Of a stretch of DNA of 64,000 bases, positions 19,370 to 27,930 are shown piece after piece. Source of the DNA: Acinetobacter rathckeae (GTDB lineage Bacteria; Pseudomonadota; Gammaproteobacteria; Pseudomonadales; Moraxellaceae). The stretch spans positions 1 to 64,000 of the forward strand of contig NZ_VTDO01000006.1 in assembly GCF_015627125.1 (NCBI RefSeq), in the 5' to 3' direction. Position 1 is the stretch's first letter, and every line of letters starts with the position of its first letter. The notes beneath the pieces were generated by a model. That model did no database searches. It saw only the letters and a program-made list of their open reading frames with translations, and was not told the DNA's origin. The position numbers and the translations under genes are program-made.

Positions 19370-20257
19370 ATGAAAACAGTATTTTGGCGGACGCTCGTTA
19401 TTCTTTTTATTATACTTGCGATCATTGGTGCAATTTTACCAGGTATGCCAACCACTGTATTTTTAATTCTGGCGGCGTGGGCATCATCAAAAGGTTGGCC
19501 ACAAATGGATGCATGGTTATTAAACCATCCTAAATATGGGCCTACCCTAAAAAATTGGCGAGAAAATGGAACGGTACCTCGCAAAGCCAAGTGGCTGGCT
19601 TCTATTATGATGCTAATCAGCGGTATTGCTATGTTGTTTACGAATGCACCCTTACTTGTAAAAATCTTTACTAATAGCATTATGTTGATCGTCGCAGTTT
19701 GGTTATGGCTACGCCCCGAAACAAAAAAACAAGTCAGTCTTGCTTCTAAAACACTAAACGATGCAGATATTTTAATTGATCTGACAAAGCAAATTCTTTA
19801 CCTCAAAAAAAATAGGAAACAATACTTTATCTCTTCAGGTAAGAATGGGATTGGTGAAGCTGAAAATAGTGGTAAAACCCCAACGGGATGGCACTGTATT
19901 GCACAAAAAATTGGTGATGATGCGGTAGTAAATAGTGTATTTGTTGGAAGAGTTGCTACTGGTGAAGTATATAGCGAGCACTTAGATGCTAACCAGCCAA
20001 ACCGAGATTGGATTTTGACACGCATCTTATGGCTCAAAGGACTAGAGCAGGGGGTAAACTTAGGTGAGGGCGTAGATACTTTTTCACGTTATATCTATAT
20101 ACATGGTACGCCTGAAAAAAACTTAATGGGCCAGCCTTTGTCGCATGGCTGTATACGCATGCATAATAGCGCTTTGATTGAAGTATTTGATGCAGTTGAT
20201 GAAAATGCTTTGGTATATTTGTCTAAAGATGCTCTAGATTTAGCCAATTTAAGCTAA
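19370..20257 (+). CDS. Fusion: DUF454 (YbaN) membrane domain + L,D-transpeptidase/carboxypeptidase (YkuD) domain
   Basis: 295 residues in one uninterrupted frame. Residues 1-117 are a YbaN/DUF454 domain (LPGMPTTVFLILAAWASSKG, three hydrophobic segments). Residues about 130-284 are a YkuD domain with ILIDLTKQILYL and the catalytic block IHGTPEK ... PLSHGCIRMHN (His245, His259, Cys261). YkuD enzymes cut or cross-link peptidoglycan stem peptides. There is no Sec signal, as in A. baumannii ElsL, a cytoplasmic L,D-carboxypeptidase of cell-wall recycling. This protein may be a membrane-anchored version; orientation is not established. The start has only a weak ribosome-binding site. Confidence 0.85.
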   Translation: MKTVFWRTLVILFIILAIIGAILPGMPTTVFLILAAWASSKGWPQMDAWLLNHPKYGPTLKNWRENGTVPRKAKWLASIMMLISGIAMLFTNAPLLVKIFTNSIMLIVAVWLWLRPETKKQVSLASKTLNDADILIDLTKQILYLKKNRKQYFISSGKNGIGEAENSGKTPTGWHCIAQKIGDDAVVNSVFVGRVATGEVYSEHLDANQPNRDWILTRILWLKGLEQGVNLGEGVDTFSRYIYIHGTPEKNLMGQPLSHGCIRMHNSALIEVFDAVDENALVYLSKDALDLANLS

Positions 20258-20324
20258 AAAAACAGAGAAGCACTTATTTTTTAATCATTTAAACTTAAAA
20301 ATAGAGAAACATGCTGAAAAGCGT

Positions 20325-20352
20325 TTGACACTTGGTATAGATTCTCTATAAT
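20325..20352 (+). promoter_or_regulatory. Consensus sigma-70 promoter of the Val/Asp tRNA array
   Basis: Perfect TTGACA and TATAAT with a 16-bp spacer, 30 bp before the first tRNA. No GC-rich discriminator is obvious. The lack of such a promoter before later copies suggests the array is one precursor. Confidence 0.9.
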
Positions 20353-20382
20353 GCACCACACAAACGATAAAGACGTTTTAGA

Positions 20383-20458
20383 GGGTGCTTAGCTCAGTTG
20401 GTAGAGCGTCTGCCTTACAAGCAGAATGTCGGCGGTTCGATCCCGTCAGCACCCACCA
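20383..20458 (+). tRNA. tRNA-Val(TAC), copy 1
   Basis: 76 nt; anticodon TAC at 20416-20418 in loop CTTACAA with stem TCTGC / GCAGA; CCA encoded. The acceptor stem is GGGTGCT / AGCACCC, differing from the other three copies by one compensated pair. Confidence 0.96.
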
Positions 20459-20484
20459 AATATCTTCATTGTCTTAAGTGAAAT

Positions 20485-20561
20485 GCAGCGGTAGTTCAGT
20501 TGGTTAGAATATCGGCCTGTCACGCCGAGGGTCGCGGGTTCGAGTCCCGTCCGCTGCGCCA
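20485..20561 (+). tRNA. tRNA-Asp(GTC), copy 1
   Basis: 77 nt; acceptor GCAGCGG / CCGCTGC, anticodon loop CTGTCAC (GTC), T arm GCGGGTTCGAGTCCCGT, CCA encoded. Matches bacterial tRNA-Asp. Confidence 0.96.
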
Positions 20562-20595
20562 TTTCAAGGCACTCGTTTTAATAAGTTTTAAAGTT

Positions 20596-20672
20596 GCAGC
20601 GGTAGTTCAGTTGGTTAGAATATCGGCCTGTCACGCCGAGGGTCGCGGGTTCGAGTCCCGTCCGCTGCGCCA
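20596..20672 (+). tRNA. tRNA-Asp(GTC), copy 2
   Basis: Identical to copy 1. The spacer before it differs from those of the later repeat units. Confidence 0.96.
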
Positions 20673-20708
20673 TTTTAAGACTTACACTTTTAAATCTTAC
20701 GATTTAAA

Positions 20709-20784
20709 GGGCGCTTAGCTCAGTTGGTAGAGCGTCTGCCTTACAAGCAGAATGTCGGCGGTTCGATCCCGTCAGCGCCCACCA
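20709..20784 (+). tRNA. tRNA-Val(TAC), copy 2
   Basis: Same as copy 1 except for acceptor stem GGGCGCT / AGCGCCC. Confidence 0.96.
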
Positions 20785-20823
20785 TATATTATACTGTCAG
20801 TAAGTCGACATTATAGTAGTAAT

Positions 20824-20900
20824 GCAGCGGTAGTTCAGTTGGTTAGAATATCGGCCTGTCACGCCGAGGGTCGCGGGTTCGAGTCCCGTCCGCTGCGCCA
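20824..20900 (+). tRNA. tRNA-Asp(GTC), copy 3
   Basis: Identical to copy 2, exactly 228 bp downstream of it. Confidence 0.96.
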
Positions 20901-20936
20901 TTTTAAGACTTACACTTTTAAATCTTACGATTTAAA

Positions 20937-21012
20937 GGGCGCTTAGCTCAGTTGGTAGAGCGTCTGCCTTACAAGCAGAATGTCGGCGGTTCGATCCCGT
21001 CAGCGCCCACCA
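20937..21012 (+). tRNA. tRNA-Val(TAC), copy 3
   Basis: Identical to copy 2, 228 bp downstream of it. Confidence 0.96.
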
Positions 21013-21051
21013 CATATTATACTGTCAGTAAGTCGATATTATAATAGTAAT

Positions 21052-21128
21052 GCAGCGGTAGTTCAGTTGGTTAGAATATCGGCCTGTCACGCCGAGGGTC
21101 GCGGGTTCGAGTCCCGTCCGCTGCGCCA
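21052..21128 (+). tRNA. tRNA-Asp(GTC), copy 4
   Basis: Identical to copies 2 and 3, again at 228-bp spacing. Confidence 0.96.
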
Positions 21129-21164
21129 TTTTAAGACTTACACTTTTAAATCTTACGATTTAAA

Positions 21165-21240
21165 GGGCGCTTAGCTCAGTTGGTAGAGCGTCTGCCTTAC
21201 AAGCAGAATGTCGGCGGTTCGATCCCGTCAGCGCCCACCA
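21165..21240 (+). tRNA. tRNA-Val(TAC), copy 4
   Basis: Identical to copies 2 and 3; last gene of the array. No clear terminator follows. Confidence 0.96.
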
Positions 21241-21518
21241 AACTTCTATAAGAATATTTATCCCGCTTTCCTATATAAACTTCATCATAACTCTGTTCTA
21301 GTTTGATTACATCTTGATCAGACCTAAGAATTTTTTATTTTCATAATATTTCTTTAAAACCCTCTGTACGTCATTAACCTCATTTAAATGTTCGAATATA
21401 ATGTAGCGATCCTTTCTTATTATTGTATGTCGAGGGTATATGCGATAGCAAAATGCGTTTAAGTGACTTTTTTGTGAAATTTTTATGTATGGATTGTTTT
21501 AAAATAGATTAAAATAAA

Positions 21519-21533
21519 TGATAATAATTCTTA
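21519..21533 (+). promoter_or_regulatory. Fur-box-like site upstream of ECF sigma gene
   Basis: TGATAATAATTCTTA matches the 7-1-7 Fur motif at 12 of 14 positions, 27 bp before the sigma gene start. The rest of the 320-bp gap after the tRNA array holds nothing else I can name. Confidence 0.65.
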
Positions 21534-21560
21534 TTTAATTGTTGTGTTGATTTTAGCTAT

Positions 21561-22106
21561 ATGGATCAATCTTCCTCTCTCGCTTCAGAGCATCAAATGA
21601 TTCATGATTGGTATTTAGAACATCATGATTGGTTACAACAATGGCTGAGTTTTCGTATTACCGATTCATTTAATGCACCAGATATTGTGCAAGATACGTT
21701 TGTAAAGCTTTTACAAACCCGCCAAAAGCTGTTTGGTATTCAAGAGCCTAAAGCATATTTGACGAATATTGCTAAAAATATTGTTATTGATAAGCACAGA
21801 CGCTATGTGCTCGAAAAAACTTATCTGGAAGCACTTGCAATACAACAATTTGAGCAAGAATCTATACTTGCACACAATGATTTAGAAAAAGTAGTGGAAA
21901 TTTTAGATTTTATTACCCTGTCTTTAAGCCATAGTACTGCAATTGCTCGTAAAGCTTTTTTAATGTATTACTTTGAAGGCTATAACCAATCTGAAGTTGC
22001 CGTAGCAATAGGTAAGTCTCTAAGAACAACACAAAGCTATTTAGCCGATTGTTTAAGTGCATGCTTTGAAGCAAAACAGCGCTTATGTGTATATGAATAT
22101 GATTGA
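21561..22106 (+). CDS. FecI-type ECF RNA-polymerase sigma factor
   Basis: 181 residues. Sigma region 2 spans about 15-80 (APDIVQDTFVKLLQ, PKAYLTNIAKNIVIDKHRR), and sigma region 4 about 110-170 (AFLMYYFEGYNQSEVAVAIGKSLRTTQSYL) forms the -35-binding helix-turn-helix. It belongs to the iron-starvation FecI group, which is held by a FecR partner and released when an outer-membrane transducer binds its ligand. The next two genes are exactly those partners. A Fur-box-like site precedes it. The start lacks a clear ribosome-binding site. Confidence 0.9.
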   Translation: MDQSSSLASEHQMIHDWYLEHHDWLQQWLSFRITDSFNAPDIVQDTFVKLLQTRQKLFGIQEPKAYLTNIAKNIVIDKHRRYVLEKTYLEALAIQQFEQESILAHNDLEKVVEILDFITLSLSHSTAIARKAFLMYYFEGYNQSEVAVAIGKSLRTTQSYLADCLSACFEAKQRLCVYEYD

Positions 22107-23094
22107 TCCTAATTTGCAATCAATTCAAAAAGAAATTTCATTATGGATTATTCGCTTAAACCATGAAGACCCAATTGAACGTAAACAAGCAAAAGTTGAG
22201 TTTGAAACATGGTTGTTACAACATCCAGAATATTATGAGCAGTTAGAGAAAGTTGGTGATTTTTCCAATGAGCTTAGACAATTGCGAAAAACTCATCAAA
22301 TGAATAGCCAAGTGATTCAAATGTCTTTTGAGAGTCGCCAGAAAAAACATCAGCAATTTCAAAAAATGCTTAGACGAAGCTTATTGGGTATAGGGTGTTT
22401 ATGTATTGTAAGTGGATTATTATATGGTTATCTTCCTTACAATTACTATAGTGCAGACTATAAAACAACTACAGGTGAAGTTAAAAATATAACACTCTCG
22501 GATGGCTCTAAAGTTATATTAGCTGCAAAATCTGCAATTAAACTCAATTACACAGCAACGATTAGGCAGATTGAATTGATTCAAGGTGATATTTATGTGG
22601 ATGTTGCAAGAGATAAAAATAGACCTCTAGTTATTGCAACCAAACAAGCACAGTATACTGCGCTAGGCACACGCTTTATTGTGGATCAATACCAAAAAAC
22701 GAGTCAAATTAGTATGTTGCACTCTAGTGTTCATGTATGCTCTTTGCATACAGCTCAAAGCCAGACAGTACAAGCTGGTCAGAAAATGATAGTCAGTGAT
22801 ACAGGTTTGACAAATATACAAGATATACCTGTTCAAATGACAGACTTTGCATGGCAACACCAACAGATTTTAGCCGATAATTTGGCATTACCTGATTTAT
22901 TAACGCGTTTAAATTATCAATTTGGTACACATTTTATTTATCAGACTTCATCACTTGAACCGATTAAGGTCAATGGAATCATCAACATTCAGCAAGATGT
23001 GAGCCAAATTTTGGCGTTGATTCACGTAAAAAATCCTCAACTTCAGATTCATCAAATTAGCCCCAATCTTTTTATACTGCGTTTAAACAAATAA
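22093..23094 (+). CDS. FecR-type anti-sigma/sigma-regulator membrane protein
   Basis: About 333 residues from ATG 22093, overlapping the sigma gene stop; an in-frame ATG at 22057 would extend it but adds atypical residues. The N-terminal cytoplasmic segment (IQKEISLWIIRLNHED ... FETWLLQHPEYYEQ) is the FecR/DUF4880 sigma-binding region. One membrane segment lies around residues 98-117 (SLLGIGCLCIVSGLLYGYL). The periplasmic FecR domain (VKNITLSDGSKVILAAKSAIKL) and a C-terminal STN-like part follow. It relays the signal from the TonB transducer to the sigma factor. Confidence 0.88.
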   Translation: MNMIDPNLQSIQKEISLWIIRLNHEDPIERKQAKVEFETWLLQHPEYYEQLEKVGDFSNELRQLRKTHQMNSQVIQMSFESRQKKHQQFQKMLRRSLLGIGCLCIVSGLLYGYLPYNYYSADYKTTTGEVKNITLSDGSKVILAAKSAIKLNYTATIRQIELIQGDIYVDVARDKNRPLVIATKQAQYTALGTRFIVDQYQKTSQISMLHSSVHVCSLHTAQSQTVQAGQKMIVSDTGLTNIQDIPVQMTDFAWQHQQILADNLALPDLLTRLNYQFGTHFIYQTSSLEPIKVNGIINIQQDVSQILALIHVKNPQLQIHQISPNLFILRLNK

Positions 23095-23168
23095 ATAAAA
23101 AAAACTGCGTCTTTTTTTGTTGCTGTACGTCAATAAAGATAAGAACCTCTTTTGTTTTTATTATCAAA

Positions 23169-23187
23169 GTTAATGATTATCATTTAA
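23169..23187 (+). promoter_or_regulatory. Fur-box-like site upstream of TonB transducer
   Basis: Contains the perfect palindrome AATGAT-T-ATCATT, the centre of the 19-bp Fur consensus (14 of 19 overall), 15 bp before the receptor start. Confidence 0.65.
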
Positions 23188-23201
23188 ATGGCTATTATCT
23201 T

Positions 23202-25802
23202 ATGCAAAACTCATCTCGACAGTATCCACTACAAAAAATAGCTTTTGCTGTGTCTTTAGCGATTTCGATCAGTTGTATTTCAACAGTTGTTCAAGCACAA
23301 ACAACGTCGAATACGGCACTGTATTTTACTGTAGATACAGGTAGGCTAACCCAAGCACTCAATACAGTAGCAATGCAGGCGAATGTTTCTTTATTATTCG
23401 ATGCAAATCAAACGAATGATTATCAAGTGGATGCTTTACATGGCAATTATACGGTTGAGCAAGCATTCTTGATACTGACGCGTAAAACACCTTTTCAGAT
23501 TGTGAAAAAATCATCTGGATATGTTTTGGTGAATAATAGTGAATTTGATAAAAAGGTGGCTACACCATTACAAAAGCCTGATCCTAATGTAATGCAACAG
23601 AGTCTTGCATCATCGATCATATCTGACCAAAATCAAATGTACCAAATGCCAACCATTTATGTACAAGTAGGAAAGGTAGACGTCGCTCAGTTTGGTCAAA
23701 GTCGCTTAAATCAAACGATGATTAATCGCTATCAAGCCAATAATGTCGCTCAATTATTGGATACAATGCCTGGTGTTGCAACTGCTGGTTCACCTCGTCC
23801 AGGTGGACAGACGATTAATATTTTAGGTAAAGGTGGTGTGGCAGATGTACCAGTAACGGTCGATGGTGCATTAAAAACTTTTGATAAATATCGTCAAGGC
23901 TCGGTATTTATTGAGCCTGAAGTTTTAAAGATGGTCACGGTGGACAAGGGCCCACATAACGTTGAAGTGGGCAATGGCGGATTTGGTGGAAAGGTCACTT
24001 TGGAAACCAAAGATGCACAAGATTTATTAGAAAATGATCGTAATATAGGTGCATTCGTCAAATATTCTCGTTTCAGTAATAATCAGCAAAATACGTATAC
24101 TGGGGCAGTATACGGTAAAAGTAGTCATAATTTAGTAGATGGTTTATTGTACTTTACACAGCGTGATAGTGGTAATGTTAAGCGTCCGGATGGTACAGCA
24201 TTTCTATATTCAGCCCAAACACAAGATACCTATTTGGCAAAGTTTAATATACACCTGACAGATGAGCAGAAAATCTCATTAAATGCCATGCAAAGTAGTC
24301 ATAGCGGTTGGGAGCCTTTTGCTGCTATGCGTGATCAAGATGCAACACCGACAGCTAAAGATATTGCATTGTATGGCTATGATGAGGCATGGAAGCGACG
24401 TTTGGTTTTTCGTGATCAAAAGGACAGTAGCTATTCTGTAGGGTATGAACTTAAGCCAATAGATAACCCCTATATTCATTTTAGTGCGAAAGCTACATAT
24501 TCACAGACTCAGCAACATGATCAGCGCTTACCCAGTGTTTCATTTTCAGCATCAAATTTAGGTGATGAAAGTTGGGTGAAATACCAAAATTCATCAATAA
24601 AATTGATGAATACTGCAAAGATAGAAACAGACGATGGCATACATACTGTTAAAACGGGTATCCAATATCAAAATATGAAACAAAACGCATTGATGCTGGT
24701 TCGTTCATATTTAAATAATCCAGAGTTTAATTATGGTTTGTATCAACCTAATTATATGCCTGCTGGTGATCAGCAAATGTATAGTGCTTTTATTGAAGAT
24801 CAGTACCAAATAGCTTCAATTACTCTTGCACCATCTTTACGTTATGATGATATTACCAATCAAGGGTATGGCAATATAGCACCACGTTATAGCAATATTT
24901 CTGTGGGTCAGAATTATACGCCAAAAACTTACACGGGCTGGACACCACGTTTGGCTTTGGCATGGAAACAGGCCGAGTATTTAACATGGTTTGCAAATGT
25001 GAGTAAAACATGGCGGGCACCACGTGTAGATGAGCAGTATTATACAGATGGGCCAAGTTCTACAGTACCTGCAACAAGCTTATATTTAAAACCTGAACGT
25101 ATGTTGGCTTTACGTTTTGGTAATGAAGCGAATTTTGATGATGTATTTACCAAGAATGATCATCTACAACTGCGTTTAACCTATTATCACAACCGTGGTT
25201 CAGATGAGATTTTCCGTAATCGTTCTGTATTTTGTAAAGCACAAGCTGATTTGATTGCCAGTGGTAAAAGTACTAACTCCAGTGTGTGTAATGGTGATTA
25301 TAATCGTGGATTTTATCGAAATATTACGGATTACACCATCAAGTCATATGAAGCAGAGTTGTTCTATAATCAGCCAAACTTCTTTGCAGGTTTAACTTAT
25401 TCATACATACGAGGCCAACGAGATAATTCACCAGTTAACCCATGGTTTAATCAAAGAACATGGATCGAAGAAACACCACCGAGAAAAGCAACTGCAACAA
25501 TGGGGTTAGTACTTCCTGAACATCAATTCACCATAGGTTGGAGAGGTGTATTTGTAGATGCACAGAAGCGTAGTATTTTAAATACAGATAACTCAATTGG
25601 TGCATCAGGCTTTTCTTTACCACGTACGAAAGGGTATGCTTTACATAGTATTTTTATGGACTGGCAGCTGTTTTCCAACAAAGGTCCGCAGCTCAATTTA
25701 TCTATTGATAATTTATTTAACCGTGACTATAAAATATATTTAGGTGAATATATGACTGGTACGGGGCGAGATTTCAAATTGAGTATTTCTCAGAAATTTT
25801 AA
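23202..25802 (+). CDS. TonB-dependent receptor/transducer with N-terminal STN signalling domain
   Basis: 866 residues. A signal peptide (about 1-32, VVQA), an STN domain (about 40-107: YFTVDTGRLTQALNTVAMQA) that contacts FecR, a TonB-box-like MPTIYVQVGK (about 149), a plug (about 160-290), and a barrel ending in SISQKF. The C-terminal NLSIDNLFNRDYKIYLGEY pattern resembles haem/haemoglobin-family receptors. With the preceding FecI/FecR pair it forms a cell-surface signalling locus that induces its own uptake route. No haem oxygenase or siderophore gene is adjacent, so the ligand stays open. Confidence 0.88.
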   Translation: MQNSSRQYPLQKIAFAVSLAISISCISTVVQAQTTSNTALYFTVDTGRLTQALNTVAMQANVSLLFDANQTNDYQVDALHGNYTVEQAFLILTRKTPFQIVKKSSGYVLVNNSEFDKKVATPLQKPDPNVMQQSLASSIISDQNQMYQMPTIYVQVGKVDVAQFGQSRLNQTMINRYQANNVAQLLDTMPGVATAGSPRPGGQTINILGKGGVADVPVTVDGALKTFDKYRQGSVFIEPEVLKMVTVDKGPHNVEVGNGGFGGKVTLETKDAQDLLENDRNIGAFVKYSRFSNNQQNTYTGAVYGKSSHNLVDGLLYFTQRDSGNVKRPDGTAFLYSAQTQDTYLAKFNIHLTDEQKISLNAMQSSHSGWEPFAAMRDQDATPTAKDIALYGYDEAWKRRLVFRDQKDSSYSVGYELKPIDNPYIHFSAKATYSQTQQHDQRLPSVSFSASNLGDESWVKYQNSSIKLMNTAKIETDDGIHTVKTGIQYQNMKQNALMLVRSYLNNPEFNYGLYQPNYMPAGDQQMYSAFIEDQYQIASITLAPSLRYDDITNQGYGNIAPRYSNISVGQNYTPKTYTGWTPRLALAWKQAEYLTWFANVSKTWRAPRVDEQYYTDGPSSTVPATSLYLKPERMLALRFGNEANFDDVFTKNDHLQLRLTYYHNRGSDEIFRNRSVFCKAQADLIASGKSTNSSVCNGDYNRGFYRNITDYTIKSYEAELFYNQPNFFAGLTYSYIRGQRDNSPVNPWFNQRTWIEETPPRKATATMGLVLPEHQFTIGWRGVFVDAQKRSILNTDNSIGASGFSLPRTKGYALHSIFMDWQLFSNKGPQLNLSIDNLFNRDYKIYLGEYMTGTGRDFKLSISQKF

Positions 25803-25895
25803 ATAAATAGGGTGAAAATAAGCGAACCTAAAGTTTAGTTAACTATATTAAATAGCTTGGGCATAGATCGCATCTATGTGTGGTTTTTGTCTTTG

Positions 25896-27044
25896 CTATT
25901 TAATAGTCATCAGACTCAGTTGTATGGTTGCATAAAGTAAAATGCAGGCAGAGAAGATAAAAATACTCATGAGCCCAAGGTGAGATAATACAAATGCACC
26001 CAATCCAGCACCAAAGGCAATGGCATAGTTTAATACGGCAGAGTTGAATGCAGCCATTGTTGTTGAGTGTTGTTTTGATGCAATAATCACCCATGTTTGT
26101 ATGGTTGTGAATAATATTGATGCTGAAATTCCCCAAAAACATAGTAATAATGCACAACTATAAAATGAGATATGTGTACCTAAGGAGTATATAAAGAACA
26201 TAGCGATTGAAAATATTGCCAAGAATATGAGTGTTAGTTGCTTTATATAGCGACTCATAAAATACATTGTAAGTATATTTCCTATAAGTCCTGATAAACC
26301 AAAAAGTAGTAAAAGCACTGTTAAATGGCGTTGAGAAAAAAAGTCAAGTGAACGGATATATGGCTCAATATAGGTGTAGGCACAAAATTGTGCTGTAGCA
26401 AGCATTGCTGTGATGCTGATAAGTAGCCATGTAAATTTTTGTGTATTGGGTGCTGATGATGGTGTTGAAAAATGAATTTCTTTATGATGTCTATGTGGTA
26501 AGAAAATAAAAATACAGACCATGCAACATATAATAAGTATGCTCACTAAGAAGAATGCAGATCCCCAACTGAACTGTTGACCGATGTAGTTGAGGATAGG
26601 GATACCTATGATGGTGGCTAAAGGAATACTGCTAAAGATGATGGAGGAGGTGAGTGTGCGATGTTTCTCACTCACAATTTTCATCGCATAGTCTGTAACA
26701 AGTGCCCAAAAGATACCATGACTCATGGCACATAATGCACGGTATATAAAAAAATCAATACTGTTTTTTGAGTATATGGTAAATGTGTTTGAAATCAGTA
26801 GCAGGGTAAATGTATAAAAAATTAATGGTTTACGCTCAAATGTTTTAAATAAAAATGGTGTTAATAGGCCGCATGTTGCCCCAATAATGGCATATACAGA
26901 AACGGTATGGCCTATGGTTGTTGTAGGTACATGCAATTGCTGTGCAATATTACTCAGTAAACTAATGGGTGAAAACTCAATGAGAATCATGGTAAATGCA
27001 CATAAGCTTAGTGTGAGCACAGCACAGCGTTGTTGAAGGTGCAT
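25896..27044 (-). CDS. MFS efflux transporter, DHA1/AraJ-SotB-like
   Basis: 382 residues with about 12 hydrophobic segments. The N-terminal FTMILIEFSPISLLSNIAQQLHV and loop 2-3 (FKTFERKPLIF) match the sugar-efflux/drug-efflux DHA1 group (AraJ, SotB, YdhP). It probably exports a small sugar-like or drug-like compound across the inner membrane; the substrate is unknown. It lies 58 bp downstream of a MarR-type regulator on the same strand, the common layout in which the regulator controls the exporter. Confidence 0.82.
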   Translation of the reverse strand: MHLQQRCAVLTLSLCAFTMILIEFSPISLLSNIAQQLHVPTTTIGHTVSVYAIIGATCGLLTPFLFKTFERKPLIFYTFTLLLISNTFTIYSKNSIDFFIYRALCAMSHGIFWALVTDYAMKIVSEKHRTLTSSIIFSSIPLATIIGIPILNYIGQQFSWGSAFFLVSILIICCMVCIFIFLPHRHHKEIHFSTPSSAPNTQKFTWLLISITAMLATAQFCAYTYIEPYIRSLDFFSQRHLTVLLLLFGLSGLIGNILTMYFMSRYIKQLTLIFLAIFSIAMFFIYSLGTHISFYSCALLLCFWGISASILFTTIQTWVIIASKQHSTTMAAFNSAVLNYAIAFGAGLGAFVLSHLGLMSIFIFSACILLYATIQLSLMTIK

Positions 27045-27102
27045 CGGTAATGGCCTTAGATTTTTATATAGGTAGGTGCGGTACTCAGGCTAGGGTATTA
27101 GA

Positions 27103-27528
27103 CTATTCAGAGAGTTTTTTGAGTAAGTATAATAACGCGAGTTGTTCAGCAGGATTCAAAATCTCTAAAGTCTTGCTAGAAATCAGTTGAGCCTTTTCTG
27201 TAGCCTCAGCCAGCGTTATTTTCCCTAATTCGGTGATGTGGATTTTTACTTTGCGTTTGTCAATGGCATCTTGGCTTTGTAGAAGTAATTCACGTTTAAT
27301 GAGTCGTTCGACAATACCTCGAATGGTAGCCTGATCAATTGCCGTACTTTCAACGAGTTCTTTTTGCGAGCAGTGCCCAAGCAAGTTGACGGTATATAAT
27401 ACAGTGAACTGTACAGAAGTTAATTGTGGTGAGCCAATGTTTTGCTGAAAAATTGCGAGGTGTCTTTGGTAGGCCTTACGAAGCAGATACCCTACTTGTT
27501 GATCGAGTACATATGTGTTTTGATTCAA
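27103..27528 (-). CDS. MarR-family transcriptional regulator
   Basis: 141 residues with a winged helix: QKELVESTAIDQATIRGIVERLIKRELL (recognition helix, about 62-88) and the wing DKRKVKIHITELG. MarR proteins are dimeric repressors released by small aromatic ligands. No in-frame ATG exists near the N-terminus, so the start is probably TTG at 27528, with a weak GGAAA upstream. It may control the MFS gene just downstream or the pyridine-catabolic genes upstream; NicR of Pseudomonas putida is also a MarR protein and the N-terminus (LDQQVGYLLRKAYQRH) looks similar. That link is inference. Confidence 0.82.
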   Translation of the reverse strand: MNQNTYVLDQQVGYLLRKAYQRHLAIFQQNIGSPQLTSVQFTVLYTVNLLGHCSQKELVESTAIDQATIRGIVERLIKRELLLQSQDAIDKRKVKIHITELGKITLAEATEKAQLISSKTLEILNPAEQLALLYLLKKLSE

Positions 27529-27882
27529 AAGTTAAGTTTCCTAGTCATTGGGACGATTCTAAGTTTTGTAAATGCCCATTTAATCTGAGTTTTAAACAGA
27601 AGTAGAAAAAGTCCTAAAGTGGATTGTGTCTCGGTTGTATTTATGAGTACGATTCTATTATATCAGCCTAGAGGTGTATGCTGTATACAGCTTAAGTGGT
27701 GTTGATAGACATCTATGTCGTATGTTTAAGCGATGATCATTTTGTCAGAGATTGATGAATAAGGCTATAGATATTTTGGTGTGCGGTATGGCTGTATAGA
27801 TTTGAAAAATGTGGAAATTTTGAAAAGATTTTTTGAGTGTTTTGATATTTAGAAGTGATGTTAATTTTGATGAGGAAGGCTA
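27529..27882. other. Gene-free region between marR and the catabolic operon
   Basis: AT-rich, with no supported ORF or RNA gene. It holds the marR promoter (minus strand) and the 3' untranslated end of the catabolic operon. Confidence 0.5.
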
Positions 27883-27916
27883 TTCCAGTTTATATGATTC
27901 ACGATATAAACTGGAA
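27883..27916 (-). terminator. Hairpin at the end of the pyridine-catabolic operon
   Basis: Perfect 13-bp inverted repeat TTCCAGTTTATAT / ATATAAACTGGAA with an 8-base loop, 15 bp after the monooxygenase stop. The T tract on the minus strand is weak. Confidence 0.6.
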
Positions 27917-27930
27917 TTTGGGTAGCTTAA

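Larger units (their letters stand above)
20596..21240 (+). repeat. Tandem 228-bp repeat, about 2.8 copies, each unit tRNA-Asp + tRNA-Val
   Basis: Units start at 20596, 20824 and 21052. Both the tRNAs and the intervening spacers are nearly identical; the Val-to-Asp spacers differ at a few bases (for example GTCGACATT versus GTCGATATT). This indicates recent unequal crossing-over. Confidence 0.95.

Noticed and set aside
20500..21174. Three similar plus-strand ORFs of 64-72 codons within the tRNA array
   Set aside because: They are read through tRNA-Asp and tRNA-Val sequences; the repeated peptide is a by-product of tandem tRNA genes.
20383..21240. Regular repeats considered as a CRISPR array
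   Set aside because: The repeated elements fold as tRNAs with encoded CCA and the unit is 228 bp; no cas genes are present.
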